The translations under genes were made by a program, and so were the position numbers. Positions 13,001 through 24,800 of a stretch of 64,000 bases of DNA are shown here, piece after piece (positions within the stretch are counted from its first letter, which is position 1; every line of letters begins with the position of its first letter). The notes beneath the pieces were generated by a model. The model did not search any database and was not told where the DNA came from. It saw only the letters and a list, made by a program, of their open reading frames with translations. Origin of the DNA: Ooceraea biroi. Lineage: Eukaryota; Arthropoda; Insecta; Hymenoptera; Formicidae. The stretch spans positions 1,886,464 through 1,950,463 of the forward strand of contig NC_039511.1 in NCBI RefSeq assembly GCF_003672135.1, given 5' to 3'.

Positions 13001-16000
13001 GGATTACATATTTTGTCTCAGCACCGCGTTCGGGGACGCCTATCTATTCCAGGTAAAAGAATCTCGACAATTTTGACAATGAATCAGTTAGTTTCTGTAT
13101 TTTTCAGAAAAATTCTAGTCTTTTCAAGCTGGTAGTTAAAATAATTTTTTTTTAATAAATTGAAAGCAGCGCTTTTGAGAACTTTTGATATGACGAGAAA
13201 CTAGAATTCTAGAATTGACATAACTCAACGTTTTCGTACTACGGTGCACCAAACTTTCCAAGTTATATATCACTGCAAATAATTCGCCAATTAAACTCGT
13301 AAAAGTGCTGCTCCAAAGCATACGGTGGATTATTAGAAAAGGAGGGGAACGATGGATTATTTCGACTCGGTTTGATTTCCAACTCTTGATAGTCCTCGCC
13401 AGTGCATTAACCCGACGCGAATCGCTAACTGGGTGTATTTAATTAACTCCGTCTTACGGACTTGTTCCTCGGTCACGCAACAGTAAACTTTTAATAGCCT
13501 GACGGCCTCGACTTAAAAACTTTAGCCGCGACTTTAAATCACTCGGAAGTAAGAGCGACGTCGCGCGTCGCGAAGCGCCGATCGATCTTCTCGCGAGAGT
13601 TCACCGGAGAACACCATCAAAGCATTACCTCAAATCCACGTTATGTGCTGAGAAGAAAAACGTGATGTATCGCATTATGTTTAGGCGCCCTGTCAAGTTG
13701 AGCTGGAAAATTGGGTGAACAGCATTCACTCGGCGTGCGCTGCCGCGTTTGCGCGTCATCGTGGCAAAACCGGCACCCTGCATCTGCTACAAGAAGAGAT
13801 CTTCCGCCTGGACAAGGCGATCGAGTCGGTACGTCATAGAAGAATATTGAACTCGTAACTGTATTACGAGACTTGATCTATTATACATTCGTCGTAAATT
13901 TATCAATTATCAACGTTGCTTTGCTCTATTAGAAGCTGAAATATTGTTATTATTATTGTAACCATTCCAAAAAGCGGTCTAAATGATCTTAGTTGGGTAT
14001 ATTTGTGTTTGACGTAACGTTCTTTTGCTAAGGAAGACAATTGGCTGATATTGATGTGTAATTGCTGTTTGTAGGACCACAAGATGAAGCACATGGCGGA
14101 TCTTCAGCAATCGGTGGTTTCCGACGTCGATACCAAGCAGCAAATTAACAATCAGATAGTACAGTGGGAGGAGAATCTGGAACGGCTCCATTGCGAGCAA
14201 TTCCGTCTGCGGTGTTACATGGCCAGTCTGCAGAGTGGCGAACTGCCCAATCCGAAGGTGAGTACCTTTATTGAAACGTCAACAGCAATCGCAATACCAA
14301 CGCTTTATAAATCAATTATACGAGATATCATCACTCGCCATCGCTCGAATATAATTGCTACTGTGTAGAAATAATCTTTCTGAAGCTTTAAGATCGCTTG
14401 TTGGATTGGCGTTTTGCAACGACAGACAATAACTCATTACTAGCTCAATAATGCTGTGAGAAAAATTTTTTATTTCGTCTAAACTTTTGTGTAGATTCGC
14501 ACAGCAAAATAAAACGGAATCTATATTCTATATCGTTCTATATCGATAATATCTTCCATCTGATTCCGTTTGATTGCTACAAGTTTATTCGCTCGCAGGC
14601 ATGTTTGCACGCAAGTGTCGCTTCATTTCGAGAAGGAATTCGGCGTTGATTCTATTTTTCCCGATCGTCGTCGAATGTGACGAAGTGGGGCCCGTCGGCA
14701 TTATGTTGCTTTCAATCGCAATCGGACGGAACGCGTTTATTTAGCTCTCTCGCAGCGTGGAGAAAAGACCGCTCTCTCGATTTCTCGCCGACAAACAATA
14801 TTGCGCGCTGCAATCTCGCTGCATTGTACATTCCGCAGCGACCGGCTGCAATTGTCTGAAAAATTCCGCACACAATCCGCGCGCAATCAGGATTTGTTAG
14901 GGATCCATCTGCATCGCGAACATCTAATTTGTACCGTTTGTACTGTAACGCGTGATATTGATCGTTGTGTGTGCGCGCGCGCGCGCAAGAGAAAGAGAGA
15001 CGGAACCAGACCATAGGTAATACCCAATAAATGAACGCTCTCGCGTATAATTGCTGCAATTATACGATTTGAATATGACCGCGGTCTGCAATTAGAATAG
15101 CAGCTGGACATTTATGCCAGCGACATTTTTCAAGCGAATTCTTTACGAACGGAATCGTCATCCTCTTCTTGGATATTAAAATTGGATAATAAAAATTCTA
15201 TTGAATCACGAAATGATATTCTGAGTAATTTTGAGAGTTATTCTACTTGCACCTAATTAAAACTCGAACGATTTATTCTTCGATCTTGAGGATGCACTTC
15301 CAAATTTTAGTTTGTCCAAGCAAGCACTCTACATTCTCGTTTCTTTTTTTCCAGAGTCTACTGACGCACGTGTCCCGCGCCACGAAACAGACGCTGAACA
15401 AGCTGGGTGTGTTCACGGTGTCGTCCTTCCACGCGTTCATCTGCGCCCGTAGTCCATCCCTGCTGAACAATCTGTTGGCGGGTCGCGGTGCGACAAAGAG
15501 GAGACCGCCGTTGCTGTCGAGATCAAACAGCGGCTCCAGCAGGCGTTCGCTGCAGATCTCGTCCCGGGACGAGGAGAAGAGTGTGAAGGTGTCCGTGCCG
15601 GAAAATCAGGTACGATCGTCAGGACACCGGGTGAGTTGACCGAAATTCTATGGTTCCGTTAACGAGATCGTTTCCGGCGCGATGAGAATAAGGCGAACGC
15701 GACCCGGTGTTTCCCGTTCGTTGTTTCAGCTGGTCTCGGTGTTCCTGCGTGACTCCATGACCGTGGAGGAGTTCCTGGCGAGCGCGTGTACCAGGAAAAA
15801 CCTTAATCCGATGGAGCACTTCGTGCGCGTGAAGAAACGCCGTGATATGGAGGACCACAACTACTTTGTGCCACATAGGACTGATATGATAGAAACCTAT
15901 GTAAGCTTCATGTTGAAACGATATGGATTCATGTTGAATGTGAAGATATCTTTGATCTTGAAGAGGGCAATTGTGCATCGAGAGTAGAAATGAAAATCGA

Positions 16001-19000
16001 GAGTGGTTTAAAGATTTGTCATTCCTCCTTTAATTAATTAAATGTCTTGATCAGAATCATTGTTGAAAAAATATGTATTTTCTTGTGGGGAGAATCATGT
16101 ATTGACGTAATCTTTGTTTCGCTGCACGCAGTTGCATACGCACGAAATCGTGGAAGTCTGTGCCAAGATTTTATATCAAGTGGAATTGCAAAGAAACACT
16201 TTAGAGCAAATGTGGGGCTTTTCCGTGGAGGCGGAGCTCATAGAAAACTCCGACAGGCAAGATGAGCTCTGCTGCTACGTTAGTAGAGTGGAAGACAAGA
16301 GCGTCGCCATGCAAAACGGTAAGCTTATCCCCTTATCTAGGACAACGTATAACTAAAATAAACGTCCCTTGTGCACAGCTAGATTAAAAATTTCGATCAT
16401 TACAAGGTTCTTTATTTCTCGCTTTATTTATCGACGATCCGATGTTTTTTTTATTGCTAAGCGCTGTTATTTACACTGCCATTAATTCTCCATTGATTGA
16501 TCACGTGCTCGTTTTAGAATAATATTTTCTACTAATCATAAAATTCATTAATTTTCTAATTAAGTAATCTAAAAGGAAATTATCTTGTGATAAATTTGAC
16601 ACGCGTTGCGTTTTATTCAATAATTATGAAACGACACTAGAGAGGAAAAAACGTAAGCAAGATGTAAACGCGAGTTGTTCTCTATCTCCAGTTTAACCCG
16701 CCGCGGATCTTGGAAGACACAACTAAACTTACTAGACGAGAACCGATCGTATTAATTTTTTAGACCGTGACGGCGGCAGGACGTGCAAGGACACCATTGA
16801 AAAATCATCGATTTTCCGCGCCTGGTCGCTCACTCGTTGAGCAAAGTCTCACGCTTGCGGTTAAATGAGCCACGCGTAATGCGCGTATAAAAAGAAATAT
16901 ATATGCGTCAATATAATAAAAATACATATTATATATGTACACCGGGAGGTGGGATGGCCTTAGGGCCGCAGGCGCGAACGAATCAGCATGACATTTAGCG
17001 CCGCCTTTTCGCGCCCGAAGTCTAAATTTACCTGATGGTTCTACTCGTCAAGCGCGACCAAAGGCTGCAACTTATTATAGTCGTGAAAGATACCGAGCTG
17101 AGCGGTTGATCGTCTTCGGGGCAGCATCGGAGGAAGATGCGATGGATGTTAGTTTCAAGTTAACGTTAAGCGCTGCTCGAGAGACAGTAATCGTGATCAC
17201 GCTGATTAAGTTTTACGACTCTATCAACGTTATTGACGCTAAATCGAAGATTACAGTGATAAAAATATCGGTTACCTAAAGATTCTTCGCATCCGCAATA
17301 ACAATTGATAATGCTTGCGTTTATCCTCTCATGCTATTTGTTATCAAGGAAAGTCAATGGCGAGCACAGAGTTCCGCGGGAAAAGCGCCCTTTCGACGCG
17401 AAAATCCTTGCATGATCACATCTTCACGCTCGTTGGCATCTCTTTCTTTCAGGAATCATTAAGGGCGACGAGATTATGGTGATCAACGGCGCCATCGTGA
17501 GTGATCTGGATATGATGTACTTGGAGAGCGTCCTGCAGGAGGAGGTGGGTCTCTGCATGATGATGCGATCCTCCAGGACCGAGCCACCGGATCTCACGGG
17601 CATTATGCGAGTCACCGACGACATAATCGAGAGCCTGGTCTGCCCGCCGCCGCCCACCGATCCGCCGGTCATCAGCGAGGAAATGATCTCTGGCCTGATT
17701 GTGCCGGCACCCGGATGGAGTGAGTCGTTTTGCTCTGCCCTTCGAGGATGCGCTATTAAGGATGACGTTCTACTTCTCGGAACGGGTTTATTAAGTTAAT
17801 AAGGCGCGGATGAACCGGTAAAAATAGATAATGAAGGAAACACGCGCCGATCTTGAAGCTAAATCTTGAATCGAAACGCAGAACCGATTTTTTTAGGCAT
17901 AAAACTAATGTAACTGTTATAATAAATGAACATTGAAAATTTATGGTGTTGCGCAGGCAAGGAGAACATTATGCAGGAGTGCACGGCGGGAGGTCTCATG
18001 GAGAGCAGCAAGCAGACCTCGCGCACAAACTCCTTCGAGATCGAGAATCTTCTGAAGACTGCCGAGCAAGTGACCGGGATCTGCCGATCGCCGGGTGAGA
18101 CCAGGAAGTCGAGTCCCACCGGGAGCGTCGTCAGTTCCCACTCGCAGGCCCTCGCCACGCCGAGCCGACAACTTAGCGACGCTGAGAAGCTGAAGAAAGT
18201 GATTTTAGAACTGATTGAGACTGAACGGACTTACGTAAAGGTAGTATCCACGATTTTGTACCGGACAAAGATTAACTGCTTATAAGTGATGGAGATTAGA
18301 CAATGATTTCTTTCTGCGTATCCAGAATTTAAATAATTTGCTGGAGAACTACTTGGAACCCCTTAAACGCGAGACTTTCCTGTCGAACGCGGAGATCAAC
18401 GCGTTGTTTGGTAATATTCAGGAGATCGTCACGTTTCAACGACAGTTCCTGCAGAATCTCGATCACGCCATCGAGATGGAGGCCGATTTCAACAACTTTG
18501 ACCATCCGAGTCAATTTAAGGTGCGCACATTTTGTTACGCTCCTCTAGCATTATTCTTCAGAATAAATGAACACTTTCTATACGCCATTATTTTAATAGT
18601 TTATTTATATCATCGATATCGAAAACTGATAAACTATATCTCCGAACATAATAATAGTTCCTCGACTGAAATTCATGTTGCACTTCTCACGGCTGTTGCA
18701 GGGAGTCCTGTTTTCCATTGGAAGTGCCTTCTTATATTACGTAAATCACTTCAAGCTATACAGCTCGTTTTGCGCCAGTCACTCGAAGGCTCAGAAAGTT
18801 TTACATCCAAGTAAGTTTCCACTTAAAGTACCTTTTTCGCGAGAGACGACCTTCGTTCGCTCTTCGTCCGCGTCAACAAGGCCTGATCCTTCGCGATCGA
18901 TAATTCATTCGACAGGAATAAACCGTTCAACCACTGTCGTTACTCTCTATAAATATGTTGTCCCCGGAAAGTTCTCCGGTTTATTATTCATATTAACTTC

Positions 19001-21649
19001 CCGCGCGTGGGTGACATTTTTGCGGCCACCGATAGAAATTACGCCATTAAAATTGCATTTCCTCTGCGGATTACCCGCGCATTATCTCTCTCTTCCTCTA
19101 TCAAAATTTTATCTCGTTCTTCAAGATTCATTTAAGATGCTGAATCAAGTCATTACCGCGATTGTTCGTGAATGCGATATCCGGTGCAAAGGTATTTTCC
19201 ATAGAACCGGCGCTTTTAATTTCAAAGACCGGATCGATTTTCTCCATCGTAAAAAAGTCACGTAATTTCGATGTAATTACAAACACAAACTCGACGGAAC
19301 GAGGCAATCTGCCAATAATTACCCGGTATAATTATAATCGATAATTTCAGACGAGGGCAATCAAGCTCTACAAGAGTTCCTGCAAGCGAGAAATCCTCGG
19401 CAGCAACATTCGTCGACCTTAGAATCGTACTTGATAAAACCTATACAGAGAATACTCAAGTATCCGCTGCTGCTCCAGCAGCTCAAGAACCTCACCGACG
19501 AACGAAGCGAAGAACACCAACACTTGAGCGGTAATTATCGCGATACCGTAGTAACGAACAGCTCCGGGGGACTCATCAGGCCTTTAATTGCGATCGTGTT
19601 AATTGCAGAGGCGCTTAAAGGCATGGAGAAGGTGGCGGAGCACATAAATGAGATGCAGAGAATCCACGAGGAGTACGGCGCGATTTTCGATCATCTGTTC
19701 AGGCAACACCAAAAATCCTGCAAGCAGGTGAGTCGACCGGCACTTCCGTCCGAAAAGTTCCGTTGAGAAGAATCATGCGATTACACGTACGAATTTGTCT
19801 TCTCCAGCCGATTGACCTGAGCCCAGGCGAGCTTTTGTACTACGGCGGCATCGAGTGGCTCAACATCTCCGACTTCCTCGGCAAGATAAAGAAGGGTCTC
19901 GAGTTGCACGCGATGTGCTTCGTCTTCAAGACGGCCGTGGTGTTCCTGTGCAAGGAGAGACTGAGACAGAAGAAGAAACTTATGGTGAGCATCGACCAAC
20001 AGTTTCTCTATTATACGAATCCTCCGCAGCGAATTGCCAATGTGACTGAACGGATTGTCGATCTGCGTTTTCGCAGGGAGTTTCGACCAAGGCTAACTCC
20101 AGCGAGGTAGAAATCATCCGTTACCAAGTGCTGATCCCGGTGACGGAAGTCCAGGTCAGGGCGAGCTCCGCCAAGGACATGGAGTCCCACTTCCTGTGGG
20201 AATTGATTCATTTAAGAAGTCAATTACAGAGGAGATCGGAAAAAGTATACGTGCTCTCCAATAGGTATCTATCAACTCAACACTACAATTAACATCTATG
20301 ATATATTTATTTAAATGTTTCGTCGATTTTTACATACATACCTTAAATTTGCGCTTGCAGCACGACGGAATTTCGCAATGCATTCCTGAAGACAATCCGG
20401 CAGATCATCCGGGAGTCGGTGAGGAACATGAGCATTCCCTCGACGAAGCAACACATGAGCCAGATATCGTTGGCACCGCGCATGTCGGCCGGCCACGTGG
20501 AGAAATATGATAAGCAGCAGTCCGGCCCGGGCCAGAACGGAAACGGTGCCGCGGCCATAACGGGCACGCTCTCGAAGAAGGCGATGAAGCAGCAGCTGCT
20601 TGCCAGTGCTTCGCACAAGCGCAAATACAGCCAGTCCAAGCAGCATCCGGTGGAGCATGAGAGCTCGGAGGACAAGGACCAGGAAGATGCGCCGGTCCAA
20701 CAGCAAACGTTTCGCTCCAGGAGCAAAACCATAAGCGACACTTCCGGTAAGACGAAGCCCCCGCTTGCTTAAGAATTAATTTTAGCCTTCTAGCAAGATT
20801 TCTTCTCAAAAATAATTTTAATACGTAAACTGTAATACTTTTTATTGATTTGTTAATTAATATTATGAGGATGAAGAATGCAGGTGATTCGATTATTACA
20901 TCATTAATAAATTATGATTTTGCGATGTTCAGGCGAGGTGAAAGTCGAGATGGATTCTGGGACGAAGTCGGAAGGAGAAGAGGACTCGCAGGCTTTTTTA
21001 GGCGAGAAGAAGACGAATCTCGGTCGCACACCTAATCATCTGACGCTGAGTACCACGTCGACCATCTCGGCGGGAAGCACTGGCAGCCAAGCTAGATTGA
21101 TCCAGTCCTCCCATCAGCCCGAGAATTACCAGCCCATTACCGTCAAAGAACTTGGTAAGTCTATCGGTTATCGATATTTCTATACACGTCTAATGCGGTT
21201 TATCACGATACTTACATCACGGCTACTTTATCATTTATTAAACGAAATCTTTCTCAACGATAACGATAATAATAGCAATAATAGCGATAATAGTGATAAG
21301 TAATTAATAATATTTTGCAGCTATATTAATTCTCGTTTCTTGATTAAATTTCTTGATTAATCTTCTCGACTTTGTTTCTTCGAAATTTCCGAAGTTAAAT
21401 TTTCTTCCTTGACAAGTTATATATCAGAAAGCAGATCAGCAAGTAATTTATCGCGAACCTGTATCTGCAGGTTCGCCGATCTGGAAGCCACGGGAGCTAC
21501 CCTCGCTGGGGGAGGCCACCACGTTGCCGCGCAAGGGTAAGTCGGCCGGCGAGTTCGCGGACATGAGCTCGAGCCACAGCGCCTCCCGAAAGTCTTTGAT
21601 AGAAATCAACAATTGTGCTCAACAACCTAACTTTAATAATCACGTTTAA
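1014..21649 (+). CDS. sif: still life (Tiam-type Rac GEF), 21 exons
   Basis: Rho/Rac guanine-nucleotide exchange factor of the Tiam/still life family; in Drosophila it acts at synaptic terminals and shapes actin through Rac. Exons read by phase: 1014-1237, 1621-1848, 2965-3094, 12416-12561, 12785-13052, 13685-13828, 14075-14257, 15355-15609, 15730-15900, 16132-16318, 17453-17719, 17957-18240, 18326-18520, 18702-18810, 19351-19530, 19609-19727, 19808-19984, 20077-20264, 20361-20746, 20933-21154, 21471-21649; total 4242 nt, 1413 aa. Order: serine-rich N-terminus; first PH about 243-380 (GWKGYWVCLKGTTLLFY); coiled-coil extension to about 441; Ras-binding-like region about 527-585; PDZ about 590-735 (GDEIMVINGA); DH about 808-1030 (ETERTYVK, SYLIKPIQRILKYPLLLQQL); second PH about 1035-1190; low-complexity tail. 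The first exon (ATG at 1014) and its donor GTACTT at 1238 are the weakest part; real 5' exons may lie left of the window. Identity of the PH-PDZ-DH-PH part is very secure. Confidence 0.93.
3095..10420 (+). other. large sif intron, left part; CpG-rich block at 6500-7740
   Basis: No exon of recognisable protein was found between the sif exon ending at 3094 (donor GTGAGT) and 10420. The stretch 6500-7740 is markedly G+C and CpG rich, with a CT tract at about 7362-7387, and looks like a promoter or CpG-rich leader. It lies upstream of the candidate alternative first exon, so it may serve that isoform. The open frames here are short, overlap on both strands and have no family resemblance. Confidence 0.4.
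4935..4973. repeat. TA-rich simple repeat in a sif intron
   Basis: Alternating TA with interruptions, followed by a short CA run. Ordinary intronic microsatellite. Confidence 0.6.
10421..10942 (+). CDS. sif: candidate alternative first exon of still life
   Basis: Open frame from the first ATG (10421) for 174 codons to a possible donor GTAGAG at 10943. The exon ends in phase 0, exactly the phase needed to enter the sif exon at 12416, so a shorter isoform of about 1393 aa would replace exons 1-3. The peptide is unlike random sequence: a Cys/Trp-rich stretch (CWKYFCWCRR), then NETRKLYWFNCRSVQEK, a helical region with NAWAQRYIDGLSVARRE, and GCYCHYHPHMTADACNADFL. No domain is recognised. A stronger-looking donor GTAAGT at 10870 leaves phase 2, which does not fit 12416. 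The gene lies on the same strand inside a 9.3-kb sif intron, and a CpG-rich block upstream (about 6500-7740) could be the promoter and leader. A nested independent gene is the alternative. Confidence 0.55.
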
Positions 21650-22344
21650 GTTGGATAATATCGAGGCTGACTCGCTAACGAGATAATACTGTTAAGTTCC
21701 ACCGTCACCATTAAACACCACCACCACACCACTACAACCACCCACCAGCGTTGCACACAGAGATAATTGTCCGAGTATTGCGATTGTCACACGATACCGA
21801 GATACGCGAGAGAGACGCGTCCGCCGTCCACGTGGAAGTTCACGAAGACTGCACTTTCTCCCTCTGCGCTCTCTTCCTCGTTTCCGCTTTCCGGCTGGAG
21901 TTGCGCTGTTTTGTGTGTACGTGTGTGTACGTTTGCGTGAGAAACAGCGAGATGCTCGATCGGGCTTCCACGTCGCTCTGGAGAATCGAATCGAACTCTT
22001 CTCTCTTTGTGCATGATACTGTTTGATGTACTTTAGCATCACGTTCTTTCAGTATTGCTTAAATCTTTCGTTATGGTAAAATCTGACCGGAAAAACTACG
22101 TTTACAACAGTCAAAATGATATTAAAGAATAGTACTTTTCAAATTGATTTTAGCACCCATCGATCATGAAAAGACAAGAGAAAATGTGTGAGAGAAAGTG
22201 ATGTTGATGTCACTTAACTCGGCAATTACGTTCACATTTTTTAAACATCATTTTTCACACCTTTTATGCCTTAATGTCAATATAATTTGACACGTCCACG
22301 AGAGAACAGAACGATTAAACACGGAACGATTAAACGACAAGATC

Positions 22345-22440
22345 AATTGTAGATTATATATGTAGATATATAATTGTAGATTATATGTGTAGATTATATA
22401 TATACATAATTGTAGATTATATATATATATGTATATATAT
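22345..22440. repeat. AT-rich minisatellite, unit about 18 bp
   Basis: Imperfect tandem copies of a unit containing AATTGTAGATTATAT, ending in a TA dinucleotide run. It lies in the likely sif 3'UTR or just past it. Confidence 0.6.
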
Positions 22441-23968
22441 GTCGCGAGATTCTCCAGTGATACCGGACGTCAAACCAAGAGACGTCGACGTCGCAGGGTT
22501 CGTAAATTATATCTAATGAGGCACTCTTGCGAATGCCGGGACTTGGACGTGCTTTCGGATTACGAAGCACTCGTTGTTTACCTGAAACTTCGATCGTCAC
22601 TGTGAAAACCGTGTGTGATTACGAGCGTTATCTCAAGAACACTCATCTCGGTTGAGATCGTTCGTGCAGAAAGCAGCTGAATCAGCTGGACATTGCGTAA
22701 ACGCGCGCTGCTTTCTCCGTCAGTGCCGGACTCGTTCGTAATCGTGACTTACAGTTAAACAGTCCGAGTCTTTCGTGACTAATGTCCAAGTTCATCACAG
22801 ACTCTTCCAAATTAGTAGGTAAAGAGAGACATTCGATATCAATCGTTCCCTGTTTAACGTCTGTGCTGGTTTCGGTTATCAGCTTTGTTTTTATTATGTA
22901 ATAAACCAGAATTTATTGCTGACGCTGGATAAAGGTAGTTTTGGTTTCTGACAATCGATAACGAGGACAATCTTGAAAACATGGAAGACCAAGGTGACGC
23001 TAAGCAGACCGCTGGTTCCGAAACGAATGGCGAACAATCGCTCGTTCGTACATAGCCGACCCTTGCGTCATCCATTTGCAGTAGCGAAAGATTTATTAGA
23101 ATCATGGAGAATTTGCATTTCGAGGTACTCAGTTAGTAATCAGTACAAGTTCCTTCGTTTCAAGTTCATTTAAAATTCTCTCCGTTTTTTCTTGATTAAT
23201 TCTAAATATGGAGAACACAAGGAAGTGCAGTCGCGATTGCACCATCTAATTACTGCAACTAATGTTATGGAAAATCGCAAACAATCTTCAAATATATTAT
23301 ACTTACAACAAATCTTTAAACGTACGTATTTTTCGAAACTTACGTGAACTAAATAAGTTTTGCCATCCAATCTATTTTCTGCAAAAGAAGAACAAGATCA
23401 AGGCTGAGGTGGTGCAACGTCGCTGAGCATTCTTCGATGAATCCCGATTTAATTTCATTCGCAATCAATTCCACACTTTGTTCACTCGGTGGCAATTTCT
23501 CCAGTAATCTGTCAATCTTAACATCGTCGGGTTTACGAAACGCGACGTTTGCGATGCGTCCCCCTTCGAGAGCCGCCAGTGACCGAGGCTCCGTCCTTTG
23601 ATCCTCTCGATCCCTTCCGCGTGGACGGCGGCGCGATATTCGGAGGGATAATCGACTCTGTATATAATGTAATAATGATATTGTCGTCATTGACAAGCTA
23701 CCGTCGATCGCGACCGAGCGCTCGTGCGTAGCGCGCTCGTTACGCTGGTCCTCATCGCCCCCCGATTTTTTTATCGTATGAAACCGTCATGATACGCGCA
23801 TCACCACACCATTCGACGATCGCCGGATGACGCGAAGGCAGCCGACGGAGAGAGAGACTCTAATACGCGTATTAAGAAGAAAAAACCACAAAATCGAAGA
23901 AGCGATTCGCGCGCGTAGCGAGTAAGTTTTAACGGTTAAAGAGAAATCAATTAAGATGAAAAGAGCGT

Positions 23969-23981
23969 CGTATATATATAC

Positions 23982-24012
<31 letters not shown>

Positions 24013-24020
24013 TATACACA
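23969..24020. repeat. compound TA/CA microsatellite
   Basis: A run of TA with one CA interruption passes into a CA run and then back to TA. Confidence 0.75.
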
Positions 24021-24059
24021 GAAAATATATGTATACATATTATACATACGGGATATTAC

Positions 24060-24113
24060 GTGCGAGAGAGTGAGAGAGAAAGAGAAAGAAAGAGAGAGCG
24101 AAAGAAAAAGGGT
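24060..24113. repeat. GA-rich simple repeat
   Basis: Interrupted GA/GAAA tract on the plus strand. A second similar tract lies at 24277-24340. Confidence 0.65.
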
Positions 24114-24276
24114 GAGTTTCTGAATTGCATTGTAACGTCGTCCACGGTTGCCCCTTTCCCTCCCCCAAGGAAAAAAACGTTCCGCCGCGTATATTTGCCT
24201 GTTTTCAGGGTCGAGCATCTCGCCAATATAGCAGACTTTATTTTTAACGTTACTTAAGATACAAAAGAGGGTGACT

Positions 24277-24340
24277 GAGCGAGCGAGAGAGTGTGTAAGA
24301 GAGCGAGAGCGAGAGAAAGAGAGGAGGAGAGTGAGAAAGG
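24277..24340. repeat. GA-rich simple repeat
   Basis: Interrupted GA tract (GAGCGAGAGA-type units), similar to the tract at 24060-24113. Confidence 0.65.
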
Positions 24341-24772
24341 AAACTAGGGGTGGTCAGAGTGCTCGAGACCGAAGCTGCGAGGTGAGATGCGCCGGCGTAA
24401 CGAGACGGGATGCATTTCGAGGCCGTGATAGACATAACGTGAAATGTAAACCGGAAGAGACTAGAAGAATGAGGCGCACGGATTCGATATTAAAAGATGT
24501 ATATCGATCTGGGACGGCGAACGGTATCGAGGAGCATCGACGGTATCGGCACCGGAACCTTTCACGATAACATCACGATACATGCACACGTTGTGTTGCG
24601 TACCGCGTTGTTAATGGGTATTACGATTAAATTAAGAAACGGTATCGAGGGATTAATACATGTAAATTAGACGACAGAAAGTATCCACATAGACGTATAT
24701 ACCTACAACCAAAAGATATATATATATAAATAAAAAAATATATACATGCATATACACACGTGCATACGTACA

Positions 24773-24800
24773 CCACACACACACACACACACGTACACAC
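24773..24800. repeat. CA microsatellite
   Basis: Uninterrupted AC dinucleotide run of roughly ten units, flanked by degenerate ACGT/ACAC copies. Confidence 0.75.

Noticed and set aside
23787..24218. 143-aa minus-strand open frame with a leucine/serine-rich stretch
   Set aside because: Its centre is translated GA and TA/CA microsatellite.
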